Assembly: GCF_014839835.1 (NCBI RefSeq)
Contig: NC_071642.1
Coordinates: 9,484,955 to 9,548,954, forward strand
Source: Dryobates pubescens
Taxonomy: Eukaryota > Chordata > Aves > Piciformes > Picidae
Direction of reading: 5' to 3'
Length of the DNA stretch: 64,000 nucleotides
The notes beneath the pieces were generated by a model. The model was not told where the DNA came from. It did no database searches and saw nothing but the letters and a program-made list of their open reading frames with translations. A program made the position numbers and the translations under genes. Positions 1 to 16,028 of the stretch are shown piece after piece; the stretch's first letter is position 1; every line of letters begins with the position of its first letter.

Positions 1-1330
1 CCTGCACCCTGACCTCGCATCCTGCACCCTGACCCTGCATCCTGCACCCTGACCTCGCATCCTGCACCCTGACCCTGCATCCTGCACCCTGACCCTGCAT
101 CCTGCACCCTGACCTCGCATCCTGCACCCTGACCCTGCATCCTGCACCCTGACCCTGCATCCCACACTCTGACCCTGCATCCCACACTCTGACCCTGCAT
201 CCTGCATCCCACACCCTGACCCCGCATCCTGCACCCTGACCCTGCATCCTGCACCCTGACCCTGCATCCCACACTCTGACCCTGTATCCTGCATCCCACA
301 CCCTGACCCTGCATCCTGCACCCTGACCCTGCATCCTGCACCCTGACCCTGCATCCTGCACTCTGACCCTGCATCCTGCACCCTGACCCTGCATCCTGCA
401 TCCCACACTCTGACCCCGCATCCTGCACCCTGACCCCGCATCCTGCACCCTGCATCCACACTCTGACCCCACATCCTGCACCCTGCACCCTGACCCTGCA
501 TCCTGCACCCTGACCCCGCATCCTGCACCCTGCATCCACACTCTGACCCCACATCCTGCACCCTGCACCCTGACCCTGCATCCTGCACCCTGACCCTGCA
601 CCCCACACTCCGACCCCGCATCCTGCATCCCACACTCCGACCCTGCACCCTGCACCCCACATCCTGCACCCTGACCCTGCATCCTGCACCCTGCATCCCA
701 CACCCTGACCCTGCATCCTGCACCCTGCACCTGCCCCTGCATCCTGCACCCTGACCCTGCATCCCACATCCTGCACCCTGACCCTGCATCCTGCACCCTG
801 CATCCCACACCCTGACCCTGCATCCTGCACCCTGCACCTGCCCCTGCATCCTGCACCCTGACCCTGCATCCCACATCCTGCACCCTGACCCTGCATCCTG
901 CACCCCACATCCTGCACCCTGCACCTGCCCCTGCATCCTGCACCCTGACCCTGCATCCCACATCCTGCACCCTGACCCTGCATCCTGCACCCCACATCCT
1001 GCACCCTGCATCCCACACTCTGACCCCACATCCTGCACCCCGACCCTGCACCCTGACCCCACATCCTGAATCCAGACCCTGCATCCTGCACCCTGATGCT
1101 GCACCCCACATCCCATGTCCTGCACCCCTCATCTGGAGCCCCATATGCCATATCCCACACCCTGCACCCCTCACCCTGCACCATGCACCCTGCACCCCAC
1201 ATCCTAGACCCTGCATCCCAGTCCTGCACCCCACATCCTGCAGCCTGCACCCCACACCCTGCATCCAGTCTCACATCCCAATCCTACCTCCCACATCCTG
1301 CACCCCAACCCAGGACACATCCTGATCTCT
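1..1330. repeat. 10/20-bp CTGCACCCTGA satellite
   Basis: Nearly pure tandem array whose basic units are CCTGCACCCTG and ACCCTGCAT, arranged as a 20-bp period at the left edge and drifting to variable spacing and CCCACACTCTGA variants to the right. It decays after about 1,080 and is hard to follow past 1,330. It runs off the left edge, so its full length is unknown. Short open frames across it are repeat artefacts. Confidence 0.95.
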
Positions 1331-1575
1331 CAACCTGCATCCCACATTTCCACACCTCCTATTCCCTGTACCCTGCACCCACCCGGGGCTGGGAGGGCTC
1401 TTGGGGGTCCTGTGCCTGCAGGAGAGACCTTTTCTAGGGTGGGGGTGACACAGGGAACCCCAGAACACATCCTGGAGGGGGCAATGCTGGAGGAGCCGCT
1501 TTGGCTGGCACCTGGGCTGGGGTCACGGGGGTGACAGTGGGCCCCAGCTCACTGCTCCCCCCTTGCTGTCTCTGC

Positions 1576-1670
1576 AGCCAGCTCCCGGCGCCACCACCGA
1601 GCCCCAACCCTTCCCAGCCACCCCAGGCCCTGTGTCCCACTCCCCACAATAAAGCATCTGGCCCTGAGCC
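1576..1670 (+). other. Possible 3' terminal exon of an unidentified plus-strand gene
   Basis: A pyrimidine-rich stretch ending in TCTCTGCAG at about 1575 looks like a splice acceptor. It is followed by about 70 bp and a canonical AATAAA at 1646-1651, then GCATCTGG. One frame gives a short Pro-rich tail that stops inside the AATAAA. No protein family is recognisable, and the expected mammalian neighbour MYL7 should be on the other strand. It may be the end of a real transcript or a chance combination in GC-rich DNA. Confidence 0.25.
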
Positions 1671-1699
1671 ACTGCCTCTGCTGGGAACAGTGGCACTGC

Positions 1700-3230
1700 C
1701 ACCCCCTGTGCTGGGCTGTGTGAGGAGCTGGTCCCTTAGGCTGCGGGGGGGGCAGCCCCATGGAGACCCTGGGGGCTGGGGGGGGGGGCAAAGACCAGGC
1801 TGAACGGAGCCACCTCCCTCCCTGGGGGTGCTGCTGGAAGGAGGAGATGCCCTGTCCGGGGGGATGGGGACCTTGGGCACAGGGGCCCGTGCAGGGCTGA
1901 CCCCGGGAGCCCTGGGGACAGGGTCCCTGTGGGGCACAAGGGGACCTTGAGAACAAGGCCTGTCTGGGACACATGGGGGGCTCAGGAGGGGGCTGGGATC
2001 AAGATGGGGCCCAGCAGGGGGGCCGTGGGGACAGGGTCTGGGGGGGACATGGGGGGGTCTGTGCCCAGTACAGGGTGGGCAGCATGGGGCACAGCACCTG
2101 CCCCACCTCTGCAGGGGGAACTCCACCTGGCACAGCAGCTGCCTGACCCTGCGGGTAGAGGGTCTGGCTGTGCTCGGGGCCTGCTCCTGTGCCCTTCCTG
2201 GGGGGTGCAGGACCCAGCCTGGCACCTCGGGGGTCCTTGGCATCCCCCACTCACTCATCCCTCCACAGTGCCAGTGCCAGCAGGACCGTAAAGCTTTAGG
2301 GTGTTTGGGACTCCTTCGGTGGGTGCCAGGGGCAGGGCTGGGGGTGTTTGAGGCCATCCTTGGGGCACCTGGGGGTGCCAAGGGTTGGCAGAGGCCTGCT
2401 GGGGCCATTCCCTGTTCAGGTCCTCCCTGAAGGCCATCAGGACCTTGGCAGAGTTGCTGGGCCACTTCCCCTCCTAAGCAGCTCCTCCAGCTTCTGGTCA
2501 CTCACCTTCATGTGCCCTGGGGGCACTTGGTGGCCAGGCCACACGGCAGTGGGCACAGGGCCCCAGAGGGGCAGAGGTGCCACTGGAGATGCCAGCTGGA
2601 GCTCTGGGACATGTCCTCTGGCAGAGAGGGTAAGAGGTGCACTCTCTTCACCCAGGCAGCTCTGGCCATCGCTTTCCCCGCGCCTGGCACTGCCACTGTC
2701 TTGCTCCTTGGCACTGCCCGTTCCAGGCATCGCTGTCCCAAACTTGGCACTGCCACCATCCCCACACTTGATGTCATCACTGTCCTCCCAATGGCATCAC
2801 TGCTGTCCCCATGCTTGGGGCTGTCACTGTGCCCAGCTTGGCATCGCTCCTGTCCCGGCCCCAGGACTATCCTGCACTTGGCACCGGCACCGGCCCCCAT
2901 TTGCCATCACTGTTGCCTCCCGACTTGGCACCGTCCCTGTCCCACACCTGGTGCTGTCCCTGGCCCCTCTAGCTGGCACCAGCCCCTTGGTGCCATTCCC
3001 AGCTGTGAGGTCTCCCTCAGGTGCCCCTGGAGCTGCCCCAGCCCTGCTCTGGGTGCAGCTGCAGCTGTGGAGGGCAGCTGGAGCTGGGGGGGGGGTCGCC
3101 CCAGGATCCCCACCCTGAGCCTCCCCCTGCCCTCGGCTCCTGCAGCTCCAGGCCCTGCAGCACTCCCACCATGGGCAGGGCTCGGAGGAGCTGCACTGCG
3201 CCCCCGGCCCCCCCATGAGCTGTGGAAGCA
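1700..3230. other. GC-rich intergenic stretch, no assignable gene
   Basis: Several acceptor- and donor-like pairs occur on the plus strand, for example CTCTGCAG before 2120 with GTAGAG near 2155, and TTCAG near 2414 before a short frame reading [17 protein letters not shown] and then stop. None joins into a product I recognise. From 2640 to 3000 there is a loose tandem pattern of TTGGCACTG and related 12-20-bp words. Myosin light chain (MYL7) EF-hand motifs were looked for on the minus strand and not found. Confidence 0.4.
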
Positions 3231-3254
3231 AATCAGGGGCTGGGGTTGCCTTGA

Positions 3255-3535
3255 CTCAGCCAATCAGAGTGCAGGGCCTCTCCCCTGTGTGGCCCCAGCC
3301 AATCAGAGTGCAGGAGCTCTCCCCTGTGTGGCCCCAGCCAATCAGAGTGCAGGAGCTCTTCCCTGTGTGGCCCCAGCCAATCAGAGTGCAGGGGCTCTCC
3401 CCTGTGTGGCCCCAGCCAATCAGAGTGCAGGAGCTCTTCCCTGTGTGGCCCCAGCCAATCAGAGTGCAGGGGCTCTCCCCTGTGTGGCCCCAGCCAATCA
3501 GAGTGCAGCAAGCCCTCCCCCCTGGGTTCTTTGTT
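3255..3535. repeat. 39-bp minisatellite carrying seven CCAAT boxes
   Basis: Seven head-to-tail 39-bp units, each with a perfect CCAATCAGAG core. The CCAAT cores begin at 3260, 3299, 3338, 3377, 3416, 3455 and 3494, exactly 39 bp apart. Units differ by only a few bases (GAGCTCT versus GGGCTCT, TCCCC versus TTCCC), so the array is young or homogenised. CCAATCAG matches the NF-Y binding consensus. Related diverged CCAAT words continue beyond the CR1 insertion at 3548-3955. Confidence 0.95.
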
Positions 3536-3547
3536 TTATTGCGACCC

Positions 3548-3955
3548 TGGCAGGCGTCCAGGGAAGGGCAGAGGCTGGGGAGGGGTCTGGGGCACAGCCC
3601 TGTGGGGAGAGGCTGAGGGAGCTGGGGTTGCTTAGCCTGGAGAAGAGGAGGCTCAGGGGAGACCTCATTGCCCTCTACAACTACCTGAAGGGAGGTGGTA
3701 GCCAGGTGGGGGTTGGTCTCTTCTCCCAGGCAACCAGCACCAGAACAGGAGGACACAGTCTCAAGCTGTGCCAGGGGAAGTTTAGGCTGGAGGTGAGGAG
3801 AAAGTTCTTCACTGAGAGTTGTTGGCCATTGGGATGTGCTGCCCAGGGAGGTGGTGGAGTCCCCATCCCTGGAGGTGTTCAAGAGGGGATTGGATGTGGC
3901 ACTGGGTGCCATGGTTTGGTTGTCAGGAGGTCTTTCCCAGCCTTATTGATTCTAT
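3548..3955 (+). mobile_element. CR1 LINE 3' end fragment
   Basis: Classic CR1 3' region: GGGAAGGGCAGAGGCTGGGG, then words such as GAGAAGAGGAGGCTCAGGGG and TTCTTCACTGAGAG, then GGAGGTGTTCAAGAGGGGAT, ending with the typical tail CAGCCTTATTGATTCTATGA. The element is 5'-truncated, as is usual for CR1, and encodes no reverse transcriptase here. It sits between the regular CCAAT array and the diverged CCAAT words, so it probably inserted into an older, longer array. Confidence 0.93.
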
Positions 3956-3959
3956 GATA

Positions 3960-4095
3960 TTTTTGTCCCAGCCAATTGGATTGCAGAAAATCCCTTTGGA
4001 TTGGCCCTGACCAATCAGAGCATAGGGAATCCTCTTAGTCTGGTCCTGGCCAACTGGAATTGAGGGCTGCAGCCAATCAGAGCTGAAGGGATCTA
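3960..4095. repeat. Diverged continuation of the CCAAT array
   Basis: CCAAT words recur as GCCAATTGGA (about 3970), GACCAATCAGAG (about 4010) and GCCAATCAGAGC (about 4073), with irregular spacing. They are the right-hand relic of the 39-bp array interrupted by the CR1. Confidence 0.65.
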
Positions 4096-4329
4096 CTCCC
4101 CCTCCTCCAATGAGCTGAGAGGATCCTGGGGCTGCCTCAGCCACCCCCTGGGGAGCCCAGCCCCCTGCAGTGTCCCCAGCTCTGGGGTCTCCCTGCACTT
4201 GGGTTGCCCCATGGGAGCCCCAGCCCCCAAGGTGAGCCCTGGGCCTGTGTGACCCCACAGCTGGCAATGGCCCCAGCCCCCAGGCTGGCTCCAGGACACT
4301 GATGTGTCCCCAACAACCTGAAGTATCCC

Positions 4330-5060
4330 CAGATTTTGGGGTGTCTCCAAGGGTGGCCCAGACCCCCCCTAGTGATCCCAGATGTCCAAGAGTGTCCCCA
4401 GACCCCCAGGACAGCCATGGGGTGCCCCCAGATTACCAATAAGACCCTAGGGTGCCCTAGGAGGACCTCAAAACCATGGCGTGCCCCCAGACTCCCAAGG
4501 AGACCTTCAACATCCTGGGGTGCCCCAGAGCCCCAGAGGGATTCCAACACCCTGTCCTAGATGCCACCTCCCATCCCTGGGTGCCCCAAACCCTTTGAGG
4601 AACCCCAACACCCTGGGGTGCTCCAGATCCCCAGAGGGACCCCAACACCCCAGGGTGCCCCAGACCACCAGAGGACCACAACTCTCCAACCCCAAAGGGG
4701 GCCTCCACATCCGGGGGTGACCCCTGACCCTGCAGGGAACCACAGACAGCTAGAGGGAGCCTGAACCCCTGGGGTGCCCCAAAACCTTCAGGGGGACCCA
4801 AACCCCTGGGGTGCCCCTAGACTCCCAGAAGACCCTCAACGCCCTGGGGTGACCCCAGGATCCCAGAGGGACACCAAAGCCCTGCCCTGGATCCTCTAGG
4901 GGCACCAAACACTCCAGGGTGCCCAGAGGGCAAACACCTTGGGATGCCCAAACCTTTTGAGGGGACCCACATCCCTCACCCAGACCTGGGTATCCTTGTC
5001 CCCCCTGCAGCATCCCCACCCTGGGGGTGCCCCATGCCTGGCTCCTGGGGGGTTCCCTGG
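4330..5060. repeat. Degenerate minisatellite
   Basis: Imperfect tandem units of roughly 35-45 bp built from CCTGGGGTGCCCCA, AGACCCCCAG and AGAGGGACCCCAACACC. Strongly diverged and without a clean period. The many small open frames on both strands are products of this repeat. Confidence 0.75.
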
Positions 5061-5099
5061 CCACTCACCTCCCTCGGGGGGTCCCTGTGTTGCCCCAGA

Positions 5100-5640
5100 A
5101 GTTATTGCTCCAAGTTATTGTGGGTGGCAGACATGGGCAGGTTGCCAAACCAAACTGGCACTGCCATGCAGTACTGGCACTGCCATGCAGTGCTGGCACC
5201 AGACAGGGACAGAGCATTTTCAGCTGCTTGGAAATGGAGCTGAGGAGGTCACTGCTGTGCCTCCCCTTTGGCATGGGCTGGGACCCACTGGACCGAGGGC
5301 CCACGCTGCTGGCAGGAGCAGGATTGGTGGGGGTCTGTGCTCCCCTTTTTTGGTGACCAACACTGTGAGGGGGAGGCCAAGGTGTCCCTGAGCTTTGTCC
5401 TCTATCCTTGTCCCTGTGGCAGGGACAAGGCTGGAGATCCCCCAAAATAGTTGCCCCACGCAGCTGGCGCAGCTCTTGTGCCCCCTGGAGCTCAGCAGCT
5501 GAGATCCCTTGACCCAGGTAACCCCAACCAGCCCCTGAGCCCCTGGTGGGGATCTCCTCAGCCAAGGGGCTGGGGCTGCACACAAGAGCCCCCAGCCACG
5601 AGGCTGCATCGGGCACAGGAAGTCCCTTGGTGGGCAGCCC
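5100..5640. other. GCK downstream flank, no gene seen
   Basis: Mixed-composition DNA between two minisatellites. A short duplicated word (ACTGGCACTGCCATGCAGT) occurs near 5155-5195. No conserved exon or clear regulatory motif was seen. Confidence 0.4.
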
Positions 5641-6112
5641 CTGGCAGGGTTTGTGGTGAAGAAGAGGAGGGAGCTGGGACCTTAATCAGGCAGCCCCTGG
5701 CAGGGTTTGTGGTGAAGAAGAGGAGGGAGCTGGGACCTTCATCAGGCAGCCCCCGGCAGGGTTTGTGGTGAGGAAGAGGAGGGAGCTGGGACCTTCATCA
5801 GGCAGCCCCTGACAGGGTTGTGATGAGGAAGAGGAGGGAGCTGGGACCTTCATCAGGCAGCCCCCGGCAGGGTTTGTGGTGAAGAAGAGGAGGGAGCTGG
5901 GACCTTCATCAGGCAGCCCCTGGCAGGGTTGTGATGAGGAAGAGGAGGGAGCTGGGACCTTCATCAGGCAGCCCCTGGCGGGGTTTGTGGTGAGGAAGAG
6001 GAGGGAGCTGGGACCTTCATCAGGAAGCCCCTGGCGGGGTTTGTGGTGAGGAAGAGGAGGGAGCTGGGACCTTCATCAGGCAGCCCCCGGCCCGGTTCAT
6101 GGTGAGGAAGAG
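5641..6112. repeat. 56-bp minisatellite downstream of GCK
   Basis: About eight tandem copies with a period near 56 bp, containing GGCAGGGTTTGTGGTGA, AGAAGAGGAGGGAGCTGGGA and CCTTCATCAGGCAGCCCC. Two shorter variant units read GTTGTGATGAGG. The array stops about 50 bp before the GCK poly(A) signal, so it lies just past the transcript end and within the region where GCK transcription would terminate. Confidence 0.93.
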
Positions 6113-6160
6113 GAGGGAGCTGTGTCTCAAGCGGCCCCCAGAAGCCGCCCGCACCGACCC

Positions 6161-6166
6161 CGTTTA
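6161..6166 (-). terminator. GCK poly(A) signal
   Basis: TTTATT on the plus strand is AATAAA on the GCK strand, about 150 nt after the GCK stop codon. This implies a very short 3'UTR, ending near 6,140. Confidence 0.75.
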
Positions 6167-6311
6167 TTGCGGAGCCCGGAGCCGCCCCGGCCGGTGCCAA
6201 ACCGCCGCCCGCGTCCGTGCGGAGCCGCGCAGGGGCGAGGAGTGGCGGTCACCCTGCTCCCACCCCCGCAGCCGTCCTCCTCCTCCCCCGAGTCCTTGCT
6301 CTCGGCCTTCC

Positions 6312-13660
<7,349 letters not shown>

Positions 13661-14400
13661 GGGGGCAGCTGTCGAGGCAGGGTGGGCTGCGGGCCGAGCT
13701 GTCCCCCCTCAACCCCCCGGGCACCCTGCGGCGGTGCCTGGCGTGGGGAGCGAGCCCCCCTCCCCGTCCCGGCTGGCGTGCGGCCGGCGCTGGGCTGCTC
13801 CGTCCCTCGCTCCGCCGGCGGCTGCTCCACTTTCGCCGCTTTATCTCATCCGACGGCGCCGGCGCCCGCCCCTTCTCCAGCACCTGCTGAGTAGGGGGGT
13901 CCTGATGTCCCCCCGGACCCCTCAAGCGCAGGGGCAGGGAGAGGGGCCCGGTGCCCTGGGGGGCTCAGCGCTTTCTCCCCACATCTCTGCACGGCGGAGC
14001 GATGTGGATCGCGATCTTCCCCCTCGCTTCCTTTCCCTGGGAAATCTTTCTCCGGGCACACAGGGCGGGCTTTTTCGCCGTGAGGGGTGGAGAGCCCACC
14101 CTGGTGGGTTTCTACAGCCAGTGGGGAAGTCCTGGTGCAGCGGCGAGGCTCGGCCGGGACCCCTCCCCGTCGGGGGCCGCGGGCCCCGTCATGCGAAGCA
14201 CCACGCCCCGGGCCAGCCGTGTCCCCCCGCCGCAGTTGTCATACCAACGGCTTGAGGTAGTGGCGGCTGTGGCAAGCACTCCACCGGACGGCTTAGCAAC
14301 CCGGCAGGCTCCCATGGAGACCGCGCCAGAGCAGGAGGAGCCGGCGGCTCGATGACAAAGGTTACGGCGGCCCGGCGAGGGCTGAGGGTGACAGGGAAGT
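13661..14400 (-). promoter_or_regulatory. GCK 5' flank and presumed promoter
   Basis: CpG-rich DNA upstream of the GCK start codon. On the GCK strand, GATAAAG at about 13,840-13,846 is a weak TATA-like candidate. Farther out, near 14,285-14,315, CTTAGCAACC followed by CCATGGAGAC resembles two half-sites of an RFX X-box. These are motif resemblances only; no start site can be fixed from sequence. Confidence 0.35.
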
Positions 14401-15054
14401 GTTCCGTGTCCCCCAGGATGGGAAATGCACCCAGCGATGCCCCGGCATCAGTGCCAGGCGTCGTGGTGGACGGACACCGGTTTTAGGGGCACAGGGATGT
14501 AGCAGTAGCCTCATGCCCCGCCGTCGGTGCTGTCAGACGAGCAATGAGGGAAACGGCGACTCAGGGGAGTCCCAGTGGGATGCTCCCAGCCACCGGTGGA
14601 CCCCAAAAGCTCCCAGTGCTGGTCCCTGGCAGCACCTCCTCAGCCAGGGACCTGGGGAGGGAGAAGGAAGGGTCCCTGGGAAGCCAGGCTGGGCATTGAG
14701 GGGGCTGGCAGCCCCATGGGGGAGCTCTGGGGAGGGCATAGGGTTTGTCATGGCAGGGCCTAGGAGGGGTCGGGGTCACCCCACAGCGCCTCATCCCCAC
14801 CTGGCTCATGACCCTGTGCCCACCCAGTGGGCAGGGGAGGGCTGGGGCAGCCCTGGCTTAGCCATGAAACTCTCGGCGGCCAGAAACTCTTGGGGGGCAC
14901 CTTGTCAATGTGCTGTCACCTTGTGGTGGACAGCACAGCCACACAGAGGGGTCCCCAACTCACAGAGGGGTCCCCAACTCACAGAGGGGCCCCATCCATG
15001 GGCAGAACAGCCCCCGCGAGGGGTCCGCACTCTGCAGGTGGGTCCCATGCCGTG

Positions 15055-15195
15055 GGGGGAGGCCAGCTCCATAGAGGGACCCGCCCCCCACAGGTGGGAC
15101 CCGCCCCCCACAGGTGGGACCCGCCCCCCACAGATGGGACCCGCCCCATGGAGGGACCCGCCCCCGACAGGCGGGACCCGCCCCATGGAGCGAGC
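15055..15195. repeat. Short GTGGGACCCGCCCC array
   Basis: About six imperfect 20-bp units of the GGTGGGACCCGCCCCCCACA type between GCK and YKT6, in the region upstream of the YKT6 CpG island. The GGGACCCGCCCC core resembles a GC box. Confidence 0.8.
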
Positions 15196-15359
15196 CCACG
15201 GAGTCCTCCCCCGCAGCAGAGGGCGCCGCCGCCCTCCGGCGCACAGCGGAAGGGGCTCGCGCGCCCCCTGCTGGAGGCCCTGTGGCGGAAGCCCCGCCCC
15301 GTGACACTGGGGCGATGCTGACTGGTTGCTCAGCTCGAGGGCGGACGGGGAGCGCGAGA

Positions 15360-15540
15360 GTCGGGCGCTCATTGGTCAAGAGGCTGAGGGGGGCGAGCGC
15401 GGCCGGCGCGTGCGTAGCGAGGGCCAGGCTCGTGGCAGTTGCCCTCGGCTTGCGTCACTTCCGGCGGCTGCAGTTCTGCTTCCGGGTCGCGCCGCTTCGT
15501 CTCTCGTCGGCTGCAGCCCGTCCCGGAGCCGCCGGTACCG
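15360..15540 (+). promoter_or_regulatory. YKT6 CpG-island promoter and 5' non-coding exon region
   Basis: Housekeeping-type promoter signals cluster here: an inverted CCAAT box (ATTGGT, 15371-15376), an NRF1-like GCGCGTGCGT (15406-15415) and two ETS-type CTTCCGG sites (15458-15464 and 15479-15485). No TATA box is apparent. The YKT6 start codon lies 15 nt after a strong acceptor (CTAAC branch-like word, pyrimidine tract, then CAG ending at 16014), so an untranslated first exon probably begins in this island. Confidence 0.6.
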
Positions 15541-16028
15541 CGGGGGGGACCCGAGGGGGCCCGGTTCAGCCACGGGGCGGGGCGGAGCTTGCGGTGTTGA
15601 GCGGGGCCGCACCGGGTGGGGACCGCGCCGCACCGGGGCGGGCTGGGCTGAGCCTGCGAGGGGGCGGCGCCGGCAGGCCAGGGGTGGCTTGGGCTGGGGG
15701 CTGGCAGGGCTGTGCGGGGGGCTGGGCCGTGTCGGAGTTAGGGTTAGCTCTGCTGTGCTGGGGCTGGGCTGGGTTATACTGGGGGCCTCACTGGCTGGGC
15801 TGTGCTGTCTTGGCTGAGGGGACTGGGGGAGGCCAGAGGTCCAGGGGCTTCTGGGGGTGTTGGGTGAGTGCAGGGTGCCTGGGGCACGCAGTTGGGGTTG
15901 GAGGAAGGGGTTGAATTGGGGTGGGGAAAGGGGGTCTGAGTGAGGCCCTGCTGCCCAGGAGGGTCCCACCAGGTGCCTGGCCCTTGTCTAACCTCTTTCC
16001 CCTGCCCTGGACAGTGGGAGCCACCACC

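Noticed and set aside
1434-2501. 355-codon minus-strand frame and overlapping plus-strand frames
   Set aside because: Low-complexity Pro/Gly composition, no family resemblance; frames overlap one another on both strands.
14230-14320. RFX X-box as a firm GCK regulatory site
   Set aside because: The two half-sites are spaced irregularly; kept only as a hint in the promoter entry.
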